DNA of 64,000 nt. It comes from JAFGXT01 sp963677165 (lineage in GTDB: Bacteria; Verrucomicrobiota; Lentisphaeria; Victivallales; SZUA-371). Positions 25,599 through 34,342 of this stretch are shown here, piece after piece. Position 1 is the first letter of the stretch, and each line of letters starts with the position of its first letter. The notes beneath the pieces are model-generated. The model worked only from the letters and a program-made list of their open reading frames with translations. It was not told the DNA's origin and made no database searches. The DNA is taken from assembly GCA_963677165.2 (NCBI GenBank), contig CAXXSX010000001.1:558001-622000 (forward strand), given 5' to 3'. The position numbers and the translations under genes are program-made.

Positions 25599-27068
25599 TT
25601 AGTCCAGAAAATCCTTGCCGAGAATGAATCGGGCGCTGATGAATGAAGACAGCATGGCTCCGACCAGGCCGGGGAGAATGGCGTTTTGTCCGGTCATATA
25701 AAAATTCCGGATTGGGAGTTTTCCCCACAGGGAATTTTCTTCCAGCTTGTGCATGATGCCGTACGCCGAACCGTAGGGTGGGATATAGTCTTCAAAGGTC
25801 AGTACCGATGAGGTACAGATGAGCTTGATCTTATCCTTGTATTCTGGAAAGATTTCCTCTATCTTACGTATCATTTCTTCGGCACGTTGCTGCTTGAACT
25901 GCTGGTATTCTTCATCGTTCCTACGATTCTTTACCCCGCGCCATTGGTCAACGGAATGATACGAATCGGTTTTAAAGGCGCACAGGACATTTCGGATTTG
26001 TCCGTTTACTTCCTCCGGTGAGGTTAAAATGGCCATCGCGCTTTCCGGAGAATCCTGACTGATGATTTTGTCCAAATCCGGGCAGGATAGAACCGAAGTC
26101 AGCGCGGATTTAACTGGTTCACTGATCTCAATTTCAGCGAATATCGAGAAAAAGGTAATGCTTTCTTCGTAGTTTTCTACCGTTTCGCGAACGGTTTCGG
26201 GAATATATTTGTCCGGAAAAATAGAGAGGATGTCGTGCGGATGAATTGTCATGATGCCGTTTTTCATGCCGCATTCGCTGCCATCGGTCAGGATTACGGA
26301 AGCGGCTTTTCGACGGCTGACGTTTTCAATGGACTTGATCGTACAGTTGGTTCGGATTTCGATATCGTATTGGGCGGCCGCCTTTTTAAAGGCGTCTACA
26401 AATGCCTGTCCACCGTTTTTTACCCGTGATAACTTATTATGCAGGTTGTATGATACCCGGCAATGAGTTGCCAGCGAAGTTTGCGACGGTGCGCTGCCGT
26501 AGCAGAGGGCAAAGCTGGCAAGGATCGTCTTGAGAGTTTGATTGTCACTGATCGAATCCAGATAGTTTCGTAAAGAGATGTGATCTTCATCCAGGTCAAT
26601 CAGCAGTTCCGCGAAATCGCAGGTATTGAGCTTGCGGATATCCATGAACGGGGTATTGTCCCGAATTTTTTCTTCATCTTTAAAATATTTATCTATTGCT
26701 TTGTGTTCGTCGGGGAAATAAGAATACAGTGCCTGTTTGAGTTGTCCGAAACCCGATGGCAGATCGTAAAGTGTACAGGAATTGTCTAAATAGATATGAT
26801 TTTTATCGCTTTCTTCAAGAGAGATTGGTTCGATATCCGAAGTGATACCAAGCGCTTTCAGCATATCCGAAAGCAGGTCATCGAATCCTCCGGTAAAATG
26901 AAAACCGGTATCAAACGGCAGTCCGCCGCGGGTGAAGCGCCGCATGCATCCGCCGATAGTGGACTGAAGCTCAAGCAGTAGAACCTTGTGACCGGCTTTC
27001 CCCAGGAGCAGTGCCATGGTCATTCCGGCAATTCCGCTTCCTACAACAATATCATCATATTCTTTCAT
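25599..27068 (-). CDS. CrtI/retinol-saturase-like FAD-dependent oxidoreductase
   Basis: The 489-residue protein begins with a Rossmann FAD-binding motif, VVGSGIAGMTMALLLG. An Arg/Gly-rich FAD segment follows, and the C-terminus has the second dinucleotide-contact region FYMTGQNAILPGLVGAMLSS. This architecture is that of phytoene desaturases and all-trans-retinol 13,14-reductases, which act on conjugated polyenes. Here it lies beside a ketoreductase and opposite a polyketide-type operon, so a role in desaturating or reducing the polyene chain is a reasonable inference. It follows fabG by 15 bases on the same strand, giving a two-gene operon divergent from the main cluster. Confidence 0.85.
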   Translation of the reverse strand: MKEYDDIVVGSGIAGMTMALLLGKAGHKVLLLELQSTIGGCMRRFTRGGLPFDTGFHFTGGFDDLLSDMLKALGITSDIEPISLEESDKNHIYLDNSCTLYDLPSGFGQLKQALYSYFPDEHKAIDKYFKDEEKIRDNTPFMDIRKLNTCDFAELLIDLDEDHISLRNYLDSISDNQTLKTILASFALCYGSAPSQTSLATHCRVSYNLHNKLSRVKNGGQAFVDAFKKAAAQYDIEIRTNCTIKSIENVSRRKAASVILTDGSECGMKNGIMTIHPHDILSIFPDKYIPETVRETVENYEESITFFSIFAEIEISEPVKSALTSVLSCPDLDKIISQDSPESAMAILTSPEEVNGQIRNVLCAFKTDSYHSVDQWRGVKNRRNDEEYQQFKQQRAEEMIRKIEEIFPEYKDKIKLICTSSVLTFEDYIPPYGSAYGIMHKLEENSLWGKLPIRNFYMTGQNAILPGLVGAMLSSFISARFILGKDFLD

Positions 27069-27083
27069 AAAAGGAAATCCGGT

Positions 27084-27809
27084 TTAAAGAACCAGTCCGC
27101 CGTTAACGCCGATGACTTGTCCGTGAATGTACATATGCTCTTCCGCGGCCAGAAATCCGATTACTGCCGCGACTTCTTCGACTGAACCGAAGCGCGCGAG
27201 CGGGATTAGCGGTTTGATCTTATCTGCCGGAAGGTCCTTGGTCATATCCGTTTCGATAACGCCGGGAGACACGGCATTGACATAGATGTTTTTTCTGCCG
27301 ACTTCCCGCGCCAGCGATTTTACCGCGCCGATCAACCCGGCTTTTGAGGCGGAATAGTTCATTTGTCCGGCCTGACCGGTCTGTCCGGAGGCGGAGGTTA
27401 TCGCGATGATTCTGCCGCTCTTGCGTGCCAGCATGTGGAAAATTGCCGGTTGGATCACATTATAGAAACCGTCAAGATTGACTCTTAGAACGGAATCCCA
27501 TTCTTCGGGAGTCATAAATGCCAGGAGATTGTCACGGGTGATACCGGCGTTGTAGACGATTACGTCCGGCACGGTACGGTTCAAATATTCTTCTAATTTT
27601 TCGGCAGTTTTCGATCTGCTTGCCAGGTCGAATGTAAGGATATCGCATTGGATTCCCAATTCACGAGCTTGGTTTCTGGTGTTCAGGGCATTTTCTGATT
27701 CCGAGCGGCAACTGAAAGTTATATCGAACCCCAGTTGTGCCAGTTTCAATACCGCTGCTCTGCCTATGCCGCGACTGCCTCCGACTACCAGTGCCTGCCT
27801 GTTTGCCAT
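27084..27809 (-). CDS. 3-oxoacyl-ACP reductase (FabG-type, SDR) of the polyene-like cluster
   Basis: This short-chain dehydrogenase (241 residues from ATG 27809) has the NADP motif GGSRGIG at residues 10-16, the NAG motif, and a complete catalytic set. Ser139 lies in IAITSASG, and Tyr152 and Lys156 lie in NYSASKAG. It should reduce 3-ketoacyl-ACP to 3-hydroxyacyl-ACP, the ketoreduction needed each cycle to make a polyene. It corresponds in role to the ketoreductase of aryl-polyene clusters. Starting at 27809 avoids a 14-residue extension with no family match. The intergenic 155 bases to the divergent operon probably hold both promoters. Confidence 0.88.
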   Translation of the reverse strand: MANRQALVVGGSRGIGRAAVLKLAQLGFDITFSCRSESENALNTRNQARELGIQCDILTFDLASRSKTAEKLEEYLNRTVPDVIVYNAGITRDNLLAFMTPEEWDSVLRVNLDGFYNVIQPAIFHMLARKSGRIIAITSASGQTGQAGQMNYSASKAGLIGAVKSLAREVGRKNIYVNAVSPGVIETDMTKDLPADKIKPLIPLARFGSVEEVAAVIGFLAAEEHMYIHGQVIGVNGGLVL

Positions 27810-27836
27810 ATATAATGTGTCCTGTATGTTTATTTG

Positions 27837-27865
27837 TTGCAAAATACGCAATGGAAAGATAATAC
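27837..27865 (+). promoter_or_regulatory. Candidate promoter of the polyene-like operon
   Basis: TTGCAA (27837-27842), a 17-base spacer and TAATAC (27860-27865) lie about 100 bases before the first plus-strand gene, in the only gap between the two divergent arms. The match is moderate. Confidence 0.35.
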
Positions 27866-27964
27866 TTTATATGTTTTTTTCAAACCTTAAGACAGATTGA
27901 AAAAACGCTCATTTCGAGTTATCTTACGGTCATGGGAGAACGATTATTCAAAATAAAGGTCTTA

Positions 27965-28597
27965 ATGGGCGAATTAAACATAGCTGGCGGATGCCTTATC
28001 GATACCGGAGTTTATACAACTCTGAATCGTGAAAGAACGGAATCGTTTGAATCTTTTTCAAAGCTTCGGCGTGGATTGTCGGACGCTGGACAACTGAATG
28101 GACAATGGAACATGTTCAGTCGTTTTTCCCGCGATGCGCAGCAGCTTTGTCTTGCATGTGGAATAGCACTCTATGATGCCGGGTTATCGGAACCCGAACA
28201 ACTTACCCGTTGCGGAATTATTACTGGTGATAATTTTGAGCACGAAAGAGATCAGTTAACATATTTCAGGGATTATATTGAGGGCGGCAGGGAGCTGGGG
28301 CGTTCCAGTTTGTTTGTGCATACCCTGCCGACCAGTGCTGCCGCTGACGCCTCAGTATGTCTCAAGTTGGCCGGGCCGCTGTTTTACTGGCGGGACGAGG
28401 ACGATGTGCTTGGTGGATTATATTCTTCTGCCGAAGATCTGATTGCTGACGGCAGTGCGGATTATATTATGGCGGCTTACCGCGAAGGAGATCGTGTTCT
28501 GAGTCTATTATTGACCAATGCCGCGACAAAAGAAAGTGGCGATGTTCACGATATTTATTCCAAATTAAAAGCAGTACTTGATGAAGGAACCATTTAA
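27965..28597 (+). CDS. Truncated ketosynthase-like protein without catalytic Cys
   Basis: The product is about 210 residues, half the length of a ketosynthase. It resembles the N-terminal ketosynthase-like (Ketoacyl-synt_2) proteins found in aryl-polyene clusters, with CGIITGDNFEHERDQ and FVHTLPTSAAADASVCLKLAGPLFY. At the place of the nucleophile it has Ala-Ala instead of Cys, and the two active-site His motifs are absent. It may act as a chain-length or scaffold partner. ATG 27965 has AAAGG 6-7 bases upstream; an upstream ATG at 27932 would add 11 residues. Its stop overlaps the next start (TAATG), so it is the first gene of the long operon. Confidence 0.65.
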   Translation: MGELNIAGGCLIDTGVYTTLNRERTESFESFSKLRRGLSDAGQLNGQWNMFSRFSRDAQQLCLACGIALYDAGLSEPEQLTRCGIITGDNFEHERDQLTYFRDYIEGGRELGRSSLFVHTLPTSAAADASVCLKLAGPLFYWRDEDDVLGGLYSSAEDLIADGSADYIMAAYREGDRVLSLLLTNAATKESGDVHDIYSKLKAVLDEGTI

Positions 28598-29916
28598 TGC
28601 GGGTATTGCTGATATCATCAAACCTGGCCGAAGAACCTTATGCGGTATTTCCCCTTGGTATCGGGGTTATTGCAAAGTCACTGTTGGACAATGGTTATCA
28701 GGTGAAAATCTATGACAACCTTCTGGAACAAAACCGTGGCGGCAGCCTTGTTGATACGATTCGAGCATTTCAACCGGAAGTTGTCGGCATAGGAATTCGG
28801 AACGTTGACAATGTAAATTTTCTTGAGCCGGCATTTTTTCTTGATGACGCCGCTTTGCTGGTCAGTGAAATTCGGCGGGAAACGAATGCCCCGATATTTG
28901 CGGGAGGAGCCGGATTTTCGTTAATGCCGGAGCGTATCCTTGAATATATCGGTGCTGATTACGGAATTGCTGGAGCTGGTGAACATGCCGCTGTGTCTTT
29001 GGTGGAACAGCTTGCCGCCGGAAAAACACCGGAGCGTATCACCCACGGCAGGAACATAGACGGAAATTTCGGGGAATGTTTCTATGAACAGGTGATCAGT
29101 CGTTTTTATCTGTCTGAAACCGGAATACTGCCGCTTCAAACCAAGCGGGGATGTCCTAAGAAGTGCGTTTACTGTTCGTATCCAAAGCTGGAAGGACGCT
29201 GTGTGCTTGCTCGTGATCCGGAGACAGTTATTGATGAACTGGTTTATCTACAGCGTGAGTTCTCGCCAGAAAGCATATATTTCACCGATTCGGTATTTAA
29301 CGATGGCGGTGGTGAATATCTGAAATTGCTTGAGAAAATGGCCCAGCGCGATATCAAGGTTTCATGGTGCGCGTTTTTTTCTCCGACAAAGTTTGATCGT
29401 GAAGCCGTCGCATTGATGAAACGAACCGGACTGAAAACCGTGGAACTGGGAATCGACGCATGTTCCGACCGGGCCCTTGCCGGTCTGGGAAAAGACTATG
29501 ATTTTGCGACAGCAGTAAATGCCTGTGAGGTTTTTCGGGACGCAGGGATCAAGGTATCGGCATCCTATATTACCGGTGGGCCGGGAGAGAATGAGCAATC
29601 CATGAATGAGGGGATCAGAAATCTTCGGGCGCTCGATTGGATTTCAAGTTTTGTTTTTATGGGCATAAGGATTCTGCCGGGAGCGGCGATTGAGGCTATC
29701 GCGAAAAAGCAGGGAGTTGTTGAGCCTGATGTGGATTTATTGAAGCCTGTGTTTTATTTGTCGCCGGAAATTTCGAAAGAAGAGCTTTTTAATGGTTTGT
29801 CCGAGGGCTTTAAAGATGTGTCGTATGTGGTGTTTCCGCCGCAGTCCCGTAACGAGGAACTCAAGTTTTTCCGTAAACTGCAGATGATGAAGGGGGCCAC
29901 GAATGACTGGAAGTGA
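28597..29916 (+). CDS. B12-binding-domain-type radical SAM enzyme
   Basis: The 439-residue protein has an N-terminal Rossmann domain of the cobalamin-binding kind (VLLISSNLAEEPYAVFPLG, then GIRNVDN), but no DxHxxG base-on motif. A radical SAM core follows with the cluster triad Cys186, Cys190 and Cys193 in RGCPKKCVYCSYPK. Family members include methylases and other oxygen-sensitive enzymes that modify lipids, antibiotics and cofactors. Such an enzyme is not part of the standard aryl-polyene set. Here it is translationally coupled to its neighbours (TAATG overlap upstream, 14-base overlap downstream), so it should act in the pathway, for example on the starter or on the finished chain. The reaction is unknown. 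Confidence 0.85.
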   Translation: MRVLLISSNLAEEPYAVFPLGIGVIAKSLLDNGYQVKIYDNLLEQNRGGSLVDTIRAFQPEVVGIGIRNVDNVNFLEPAFFLDDAALLVSEIRRETNAPIFAGGAGFSLMPERILEYIGADYGIAGAGEHAAVSLVEQLAAGKTPERITHGRNIDGNFGECFYEQVISRFYLSETGILPLQTKRGCPKKCVYCSYPKLEGRCVLARDPETVIDELVYLQREFSPESIYFTDSVFNDGGGEYLKLLEKMAQRDIKVSWCAFFSPTKFDREAVALMKRTGLKTVELGIDACSDRALAGLGKDYDFATAVNACEVFRDAGIKVSASYITGGPGENEQSMNEGIRNLRALDWISSFVFMGIRILPGAAIEAIAKKQGVVEPDVDLLKPVFYLSPEISKEELFNGLSEGFKDVSYVVFPPQSRNEELKFFRKLQMMKGATNDWK

Positions 29917-31090
29917 GTTCCCATGGTCGGTATACTGTGTGGTGCCGGTGTTCAATAATGCCGCGATGATTCGTGATGTGGTGGAACGCTGCCTGCAACA
30001 GCATCTTGACGGAGTGCTGGTGATTGATGACGGCAGTACGGACGCGGTTGTCGGTGACCTGCTGGCGGACCGAAAGGAAGTCACTGTAATCCGGCATGAG
30101 AAGAATTTGGGGAAGGGCAGGGCGCTTACGACCGCGTTGAACTACCTTGCTGAAAGAAATATCGACTATATGATTACGCTCGACGGGGACGGACAGCATT
30201 ATCCCGAGGATATTGCCGGGGTTCTGCCGGTTTTGGCTGACAACGATCATACTTTGGCGATTGGTATGCGTGATTTTGAAAAGTCTCATGCTACGGAAAA
30301 AAGTCGTTTCGGAAGAAAGTTTTCAAATTTCTGGATGTATGTTGAGACCGGAATCAAAGTGGGGGATGCCCAATCGGGTTTCCGGGCGTATCCGGTAAAA
30401 TATATCAAACAATTGCGCTGCCTCTGTTCACACTATAATTTTGAGACGGAAATAATGGTGAAGGCCGCCTGGGCGGGAATATCGATTGTTGATGTGCCGA
30501 TACGGGTGTGGTATCCCGAAAATCCGGAAGAACGGGTGTCATCGTTTCGTCCATTCATGGATAATCTCAGAATTTCGCTGATTAACACCCATCTGGTTGG
30601 ACTTCGACTGCTGCCGATTCCGCATCGCAAGCTGGTTAAATCGGGTATGACTCGTGAGGAGATGTTGAAGCATTTGAGGAATCCGTTGAAACTTATGCGT
30701 GAACTTTTAAAGGAACACGCCACGCCGGGAGGGCTTGCGGCGGCGGCGGCGGTCGGGACGTTTCTGGCGGTGATTCCAATCCCCGGTTTTCATTCTGTGG
30801 CTATTCTATATGCCGCCGCAAGGCTTCACCTGAATAAAATTGTGGCATTCAATGTGCAGCATTTCTTTATGCCGCCGTTTGTGCCGTTTCTCTGTTTGGA
30901 AGTAGGACACTATATTCGTTACGGCAGATGGTTTACCGAGTTGACTTTTGAATCGGTATTGCATGAACTGGGATACCGGATTCTTGAATGGTGGATTGGA
31001 GCGCTGGTGCTGGCTCCGGTGTTGTCTGTTTTTATTGCGTTGCTGGTTTATGCATGCGCCTGCTTTACAGGGAGGCTGCGCCGTGCCTGA
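29903..31090 (+). CDS. GT2-family glycosyltransferase with C-terminal DUF2062 membrane domain
   Basis: Residues 1-240 form a GT2 (GT-A fold) transferase with LVIDDGSTDAVVGD and the metal-binding ITLDGDGQHYPED; the remaining ~150 residues are DUF2062. The second part has hydrophobic helices around GFHSVAILYAAARLHLN and FMPPFVPFLCLEVGHYI. Aryl-polyene clusters usually carry a glycosyltransferase together with an LpxL-like acyltransferase, thought to build the lipid-sugar anchor of the pigment; both occur here side by side. The acceptor and sugar donor are unknown. It overlaps the previous gene by 14 bases and the next by 8 bases. Confidence 0.85.
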   Translation: MTGSEFPWSVYCVVPVFNNAAMIRDVVERCLQQHLDGVLVIDDGSTDAVVGDLLADRKEVTVIRHEKNLGKGRALTTALNYLAERNIDYMITLDGDGQHYPEDIAGVLPVLADNDHTLAIGMRDFEKSHATEKSRFGRKFSNFWMYVETGIKVGDAQSGFRAYPVKYIKQLRCLCSHYNFETEIMVKAAWAGISIVDVPIRVWYPENPEERVSSFRPFMDNLRISLINTHLVGLRLLPIPHRKLVKSGMTREEMLKHLRNPLKLMRELLKEHATPGGLAAAAAVGTFLAVIPIPGFHSVAILYAAARLHLNKIVAFNVQHFFMPPFVPFLCLEVGHYIRYGRWFTELTFESVLHELGYRILEWWIGALVLAPVLSVFIALLVYACACFTGRLRRA

Positions 31091-32003
31091 CGAAAAAGAA
31101 CAAGGGGAATTTCGAAAAGTCGACCGGAGACGTGGAAACGACAGTGGATTTACTTTTTTTCGCTGGATTTTGCGGTTGATGGGAATGAAACATGCCCGGA
31201 ATATTGCCGGAATAATTTGTTTTTATTATCTTTTGTTTGACTGGCGGGCTGTGAAGAAAACGTTGCCTTATGTAAAGCACGCCTGGCCTGAAGCGGGATT
31301 TTTTAACAGGATATGGAAAGTCTATAAGCTTTTTTTTCGTCAGGCTTGTATGTTGTTGGATCGGGCTTCCAACCTTTGCGGACTGAGCGGTTTTGATCAT
31401 ATTTATATTAATTACGACAGCTTTCGGGAGCTGGCGGAAAACTCCGACGAAGGAGTTTTGCTGGTCGGAGCGCATTTCGGTAACTGGCAACTGGCGGTCG
31501 AGGGGCTGAAAGACATCAAGTGTAAAGTGAATATTGTGATGCAAGAGGAGCAGAACGAGGCCGTACGCAAACATCTTGAGCTTAACAGTTGCTCCAGTAA
31601 CATCAACTACATTTTTACCGAAGGCGAAATGCATGGCGCGTTTGAAATTGCGGCGGCTCTGTGTAACGGCGAGATCGTTTGCATGATGGGGGATCGGCAC
31701 TATGGTGCGGATACTATTGGTGTGGAATTTATGGGCGAAACCGCGTATTTTCCGTATTCGGCATTTGTGATTGCCGCTCAAACCAGCAGTCCGATTATTT
31801 CGCTGTTTATTTGTAAGGACTGGGAATCAGAACGTTATTATGCTTATGGTTCGGAGCCGATGCGACCAGTGAAACAGCGAAAAGTTCCGGTGGAGGAGTG
31901 GGTGAAGCCATGGGTTGAACAGTATGCAAAAAAACTTGAAAAAATGGCGGAAGAGTTTCCCGAACAATGTTTCCTGTTTTCTGACGTTTGGCGGAAATCA
32001 TAG
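31083..32003 (+). CDS. LpxL/HtrB-like lysophospholipid acyltransferase
   Basis: This inner-membrane-associated acyltransferase (306 residues from GTG 31083) has the H-x4-acid motif region GAHFGNWQLAVE at His131. The position usually held by Asp or Glu is Gln in HFGNWQ, although Glu140 lies nearby. A later block, MMGDRHYGAD, matches the family's second motif. It probably transfers an acyl or polyenoyl chain from an ACP to a lipid or sugar acceptor. AGGGAGG lies 7 bases before GTG 31083, which overlaps the glycosyltransferase end by 8 bases. That site decides the start, since an upstream ATG frame would run over the previous gene. Confidence 0.8.
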   Translation: MPDEKEQGEFRKVDRRRGNDSGFTFFRWILRLMGMKHARNIAGIICFYYLLFDWRAVKKTLPYVKHAWPEAGFFNRIWKVYKLFFRQACMLLDRASNLCGLSGFDHIYINYDSFRELAENSDEGVLLVGAHFGNWQLAVEGLKDIKCKVNIVMQEEQNEAVRKHLELNSCSSNINYIFTEGEMHGAFEIAAALCNGEIVCMMGDRHYGADTIGVEFMGETAYFPYSAFVIAAQTSSPIISLFICKDWESERYYAYGSEPMRPVKQRKVPVEEWVKPWVEQYAKKLEKMAEEFPEQCFLFSDVWRKS

Positions 32004-32037
32004 TCGGTTGCGTGTTTGAATCATGTTCAAATTCTGC

Positions 32038-32065
32038 TTGAATATATTATGTCGGGAGTTATATT
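32038..32065 (+). promoter_or_regulatory. Possible internal promoter before the first ACP gene
   Basis: TTGAAT (32038-32043), a 16-base spacer and TATATT (32060-32065) lie in a 108-base gap, one of the few in the operon. It would allow extra expression of the ACP and ketosynthase genes. Confidence 0.35.
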
Positions 32066-32111
32066 ACTAGCTTATTATTGTAGTGAGAGGTAGTTGAGAG
32101 GATATAATTTT

Positions 32112-32381
32112 ATGGCAGAAGATATTGAACAGATAAAGCTTGAGCTTAAGGAAAACATTATTTCCGCGCTTGGGCTTGAAGATTTCAGCGCTGATGACAT
32201 CGGTGATGACGATCCTTTGTTTGGAGGGGAACTGGACCTGGATTCGCTTGACGCGGTCGAGATCGTTGTGGTGCTTCAACGCAAATTTGGAGTAAATACC
32301 AAAGGACTGGAAAGTCGTAAAGAAGTTTTTACCAGTATAAATACTTTGGCTCAATTTATAATTGAAAGCAGAAACGGGTAA
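32112..32381 (+). CDS. Acyl carrier protein 1
   Basis: The 89-residue acidic protein carries the phosphopantetheine attachment motif LDLDSLDAVEIV with Ser45. It holds acyl intermediates by thioester during chain building. The start at ATG 32112 follows a GAGAGG ribosome site. It lies 6 bases before the ketosynthase gene. It differs from the other two ACPs of the cluster, suggesting each serves a different step, for instance starter, extender or release. Confidence 0.9.
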   Translation: MAEDIEQIKLELKENIISALGLEDFSADDIGDDDPLFGGELDLDSLDAVEIVVVLQRKFGVNTKGLESRKEVFTSINTLAQFIIESRNG

Positions 32382-32387
32382 AGATTG

Positions 32388-33539
32388 ATGACGGTTTGGG
32401 TAACTGGAACCGGCTGTATCTCGGCGGCAGGAATGGACTGTAGGGAAAACCTTGAGTCAATAATCAATGGATGTCGCGATAATCTGTCGGTTTCCGATAC
32501 CGGACAGAAAACATTTTCAGTTCCTCTGAAGCATAATTCCGACTATTCCAGATCCATTGAATTACTTATTCAGGCTTTAAACGAAGCCCGGCATGATTCC
32601 AAACTTGATGATATGCCAGATGATGTACGAATTGGCGTGGTTATCGGGACAACTTCGGCCAGCTTTCTTAATGACATTCGTTTTCACCGCAGGCTCAGGG
32701 ACGGCAACCTTGATCAGGAAACACTGAAACTATATCTGTCCGGTAATCCGGCGGAATATGTAAAACACACTTTAAAACTTACCGGTCCGGCGGCAACGGT
32801 CACAAATGCCTGTTCTTCGGGGACCGACGCGGTCGGAATTGGCTTATCATGGCTCAATGCCGGTATGTGCGATATTGTTTTTGCCGGAGGCTGTGACGAA
32901 CTTCATTCGGTTTCGAATGCCGGATTCTATTCTCTTGGCGTGTTGTCAGGAGGGCTGTGTCGTCCTTTCGATGGAAGCCGCGACGGGCTCAATCTTGGCG
33001 AAGGTGCCGGAATACTGGTGCTTGAACGCGGTGAGTCTGCCGAACAACGCGGGGCTGAAATTAAAGCTTCTATCTCATCCTATGGCGGAAGCAACGATAC
33101 CCACCACATTACACAGCCGGACCCGGAAGGGAACGGACTGGAGCGTGCTGTGAGAAAGGCCCTTGAGCTTGCCGGGATTACGCCTGATGATGTGGGATTT
33201 ATAAATGCGCATGGGACGGGCACTATTCATAACGACCAAGCGGAATCAAAAACATTTTCCCGGGTTTTTGGCGGAAATTGTAAATATTTTTCAATTAAAG
33301 GTTGTACCGGACATACTCTTGGAGCTGCCGGAGCGATTGAAGCGGCGGTTACTGTGGAGTTGTTGAATGCCGGAATTATTCCTGCCAGCGTGGGATTCGA
33401 GTCCTGCGGCAACGGTGTGGAACTTGTGCCGGTGACTTCTACCGTGAATAACAGCAATGCTCAATACGCTTTATCGACTTCGCTGGCGTTTGGCGGCTGC
33501 AACAGCGCTTTGATCATCAAAAACGAGGTGCTGTCATGA
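32388..33539 (+). CDS. Beta-ketoacyl-ACP synthase, FabF-like (KS1)
   Basis: The 383-residue protein has the full thiolase-fold catalytic triad: Cys142 in TNACSSGTDAVG, His275 in NAHGTGT and His309 in GCTGHTLGAAG. It should condense malonyl-ACP with a growing chain. Aryl-polyene pathways use a Cys-containing ketosynthase paired with a Cys-less partner. The next gene, which overlaps by 4 bases, encodes such a partner, so the two probably form the elongating heterodimer. TTG 32385 could add one residue. Confidence 0.92.
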   Translation: MTVWVTGTGCISAAGMDCRENLESIINGCRDNLSVSDTGQKTFSVPLKHNSDYSRSIELLIQALNEARHDSKLDDMPDDVRIGVVIGTTSASFLNDIRFHRRLRDGNLDQETLKLYLSGNPAEYVKHTLKLTGPAATVTNACSSGTDAVGIGLSWLNAGMCDIVFAGGCDELHSVSNAGFYSLGVLSGGLCRPFDGSRDGLNLGEGAGILVLERGESAEQRGAEIKASISSYGGSNDTHHITQPDPEGNGLERAVRKALELAGITPDDVGFINAHGTGTIHNDQAESKTFSRVFGGNCKYFSIKGCTGHTLGAAGAIEAAVTVELLNAGIIPASVGFESCGNGVELVPVTSTVNNSNAQYALSTSLAFGGCNSALIIKNEVLS

Positions 33540-34342
33540 TTAAAATTAACGGTTACAGCCTGATTGCTCCTGATGGTTCCGATGCCGTCGCGGCTCTTGC
33601 TGTCGGGCTCGGCGTTGATGAATTTAAAGAGCTTGAGGCTCTGAATTCGGCTCAGAAAAAACAGTTGCGGCGTACCGGGGCGTTTCATGCTTCGGCCGTG
33701 CGGGCCGTGGTGGGAGCCGGGGCCAACGGGCTTTCGGAAGAACGTCTGGCGAATGCCGAGATCATTCTGGTTTCACGTTTTGGCGATCAAGATACGACCG
33801 GACGTTTTATTGATGACCTCATCGACTTTGGCATGGATCAGGGATCGCCGATAAAGTTTGCCCATTCCAACCATAATACAGCCGCGGCGTATGTAGCGAA
33901 GATTCTTAATATCGGCGGTGCGGTGGCGACTTTAATCAATTTTGAGAATACTTTTATCAACGGATTACGGCTTGCAATGGCCCATCTCGAACAGGGGATT
34001 GAACGTGATGTGATCGTTATTCATGTTGAATCATGTTCAGAACTGGTTAATATTCTGGCCAACGGCATGAAAGGTATTGAACAGGAAACTACCAGCCTGT
34101 CGGCTGATGAAAAAGTTCGTTGTAAAGCCGGATGTTTATTGCTTAGTAATATTGCGGATGAGTTGAATACAGGTTCAATTTCATACGATGAAAATTCCGT
34201 CGGTATCCATGAAAAAGGTGATTCGATGGAAGGCATTACCAAGGTGATTACCGCGTTGCTGACAAAGGATGGTGTGACATCCTGTTGTATGGAAGACGGA
34301 ACCCAATTGTTAATTAAAACCGGGAATATAGATAATGGATAA
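33536..34342 (+). CDS. Ketosynthase-like chain-length-factor-type partner (Cys replaced)
   Basis: The 268-residue protein aligns with a ketosynthase around FAHSNHNTAAAYVAKILN and ATLINFENTFINGLRLAM. At the nucleophile position it has Glu137 where KS1 has Cys142. It lacks the GTGT and GHTLG histidine motifs and is about 100 residues shorter than a true ketosynthase. In type II systems such proteins pair with the active ketosynthase and set chain length. It overlaps the KS1 gene by 4 bases (ATGA), which supports a heterodimer. Confidence 0.72.
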   Translation: MIKINGYSLIAPDGSDAVAALAVGLGVDEFKELEALNSAQKKQLRRTGAFHASAVRAVVGAGANGLSEERLANAEIILVSRFGDQDTTGRFIDDLIDFGMDQGSPIKFAHSNHNTAAAYVAKILNIGGAVATLINFENTFINGLRLAMAHLEQGIERDVIVIHVESCSELVNILANGMKGIEQETTSLSADEKVRCKAGCLLLSNIADELNTGSISYDENSVGIHEKGDSMEGITKVITALLTKDGVTSCCMEDGTQLLIKTGNIDNG

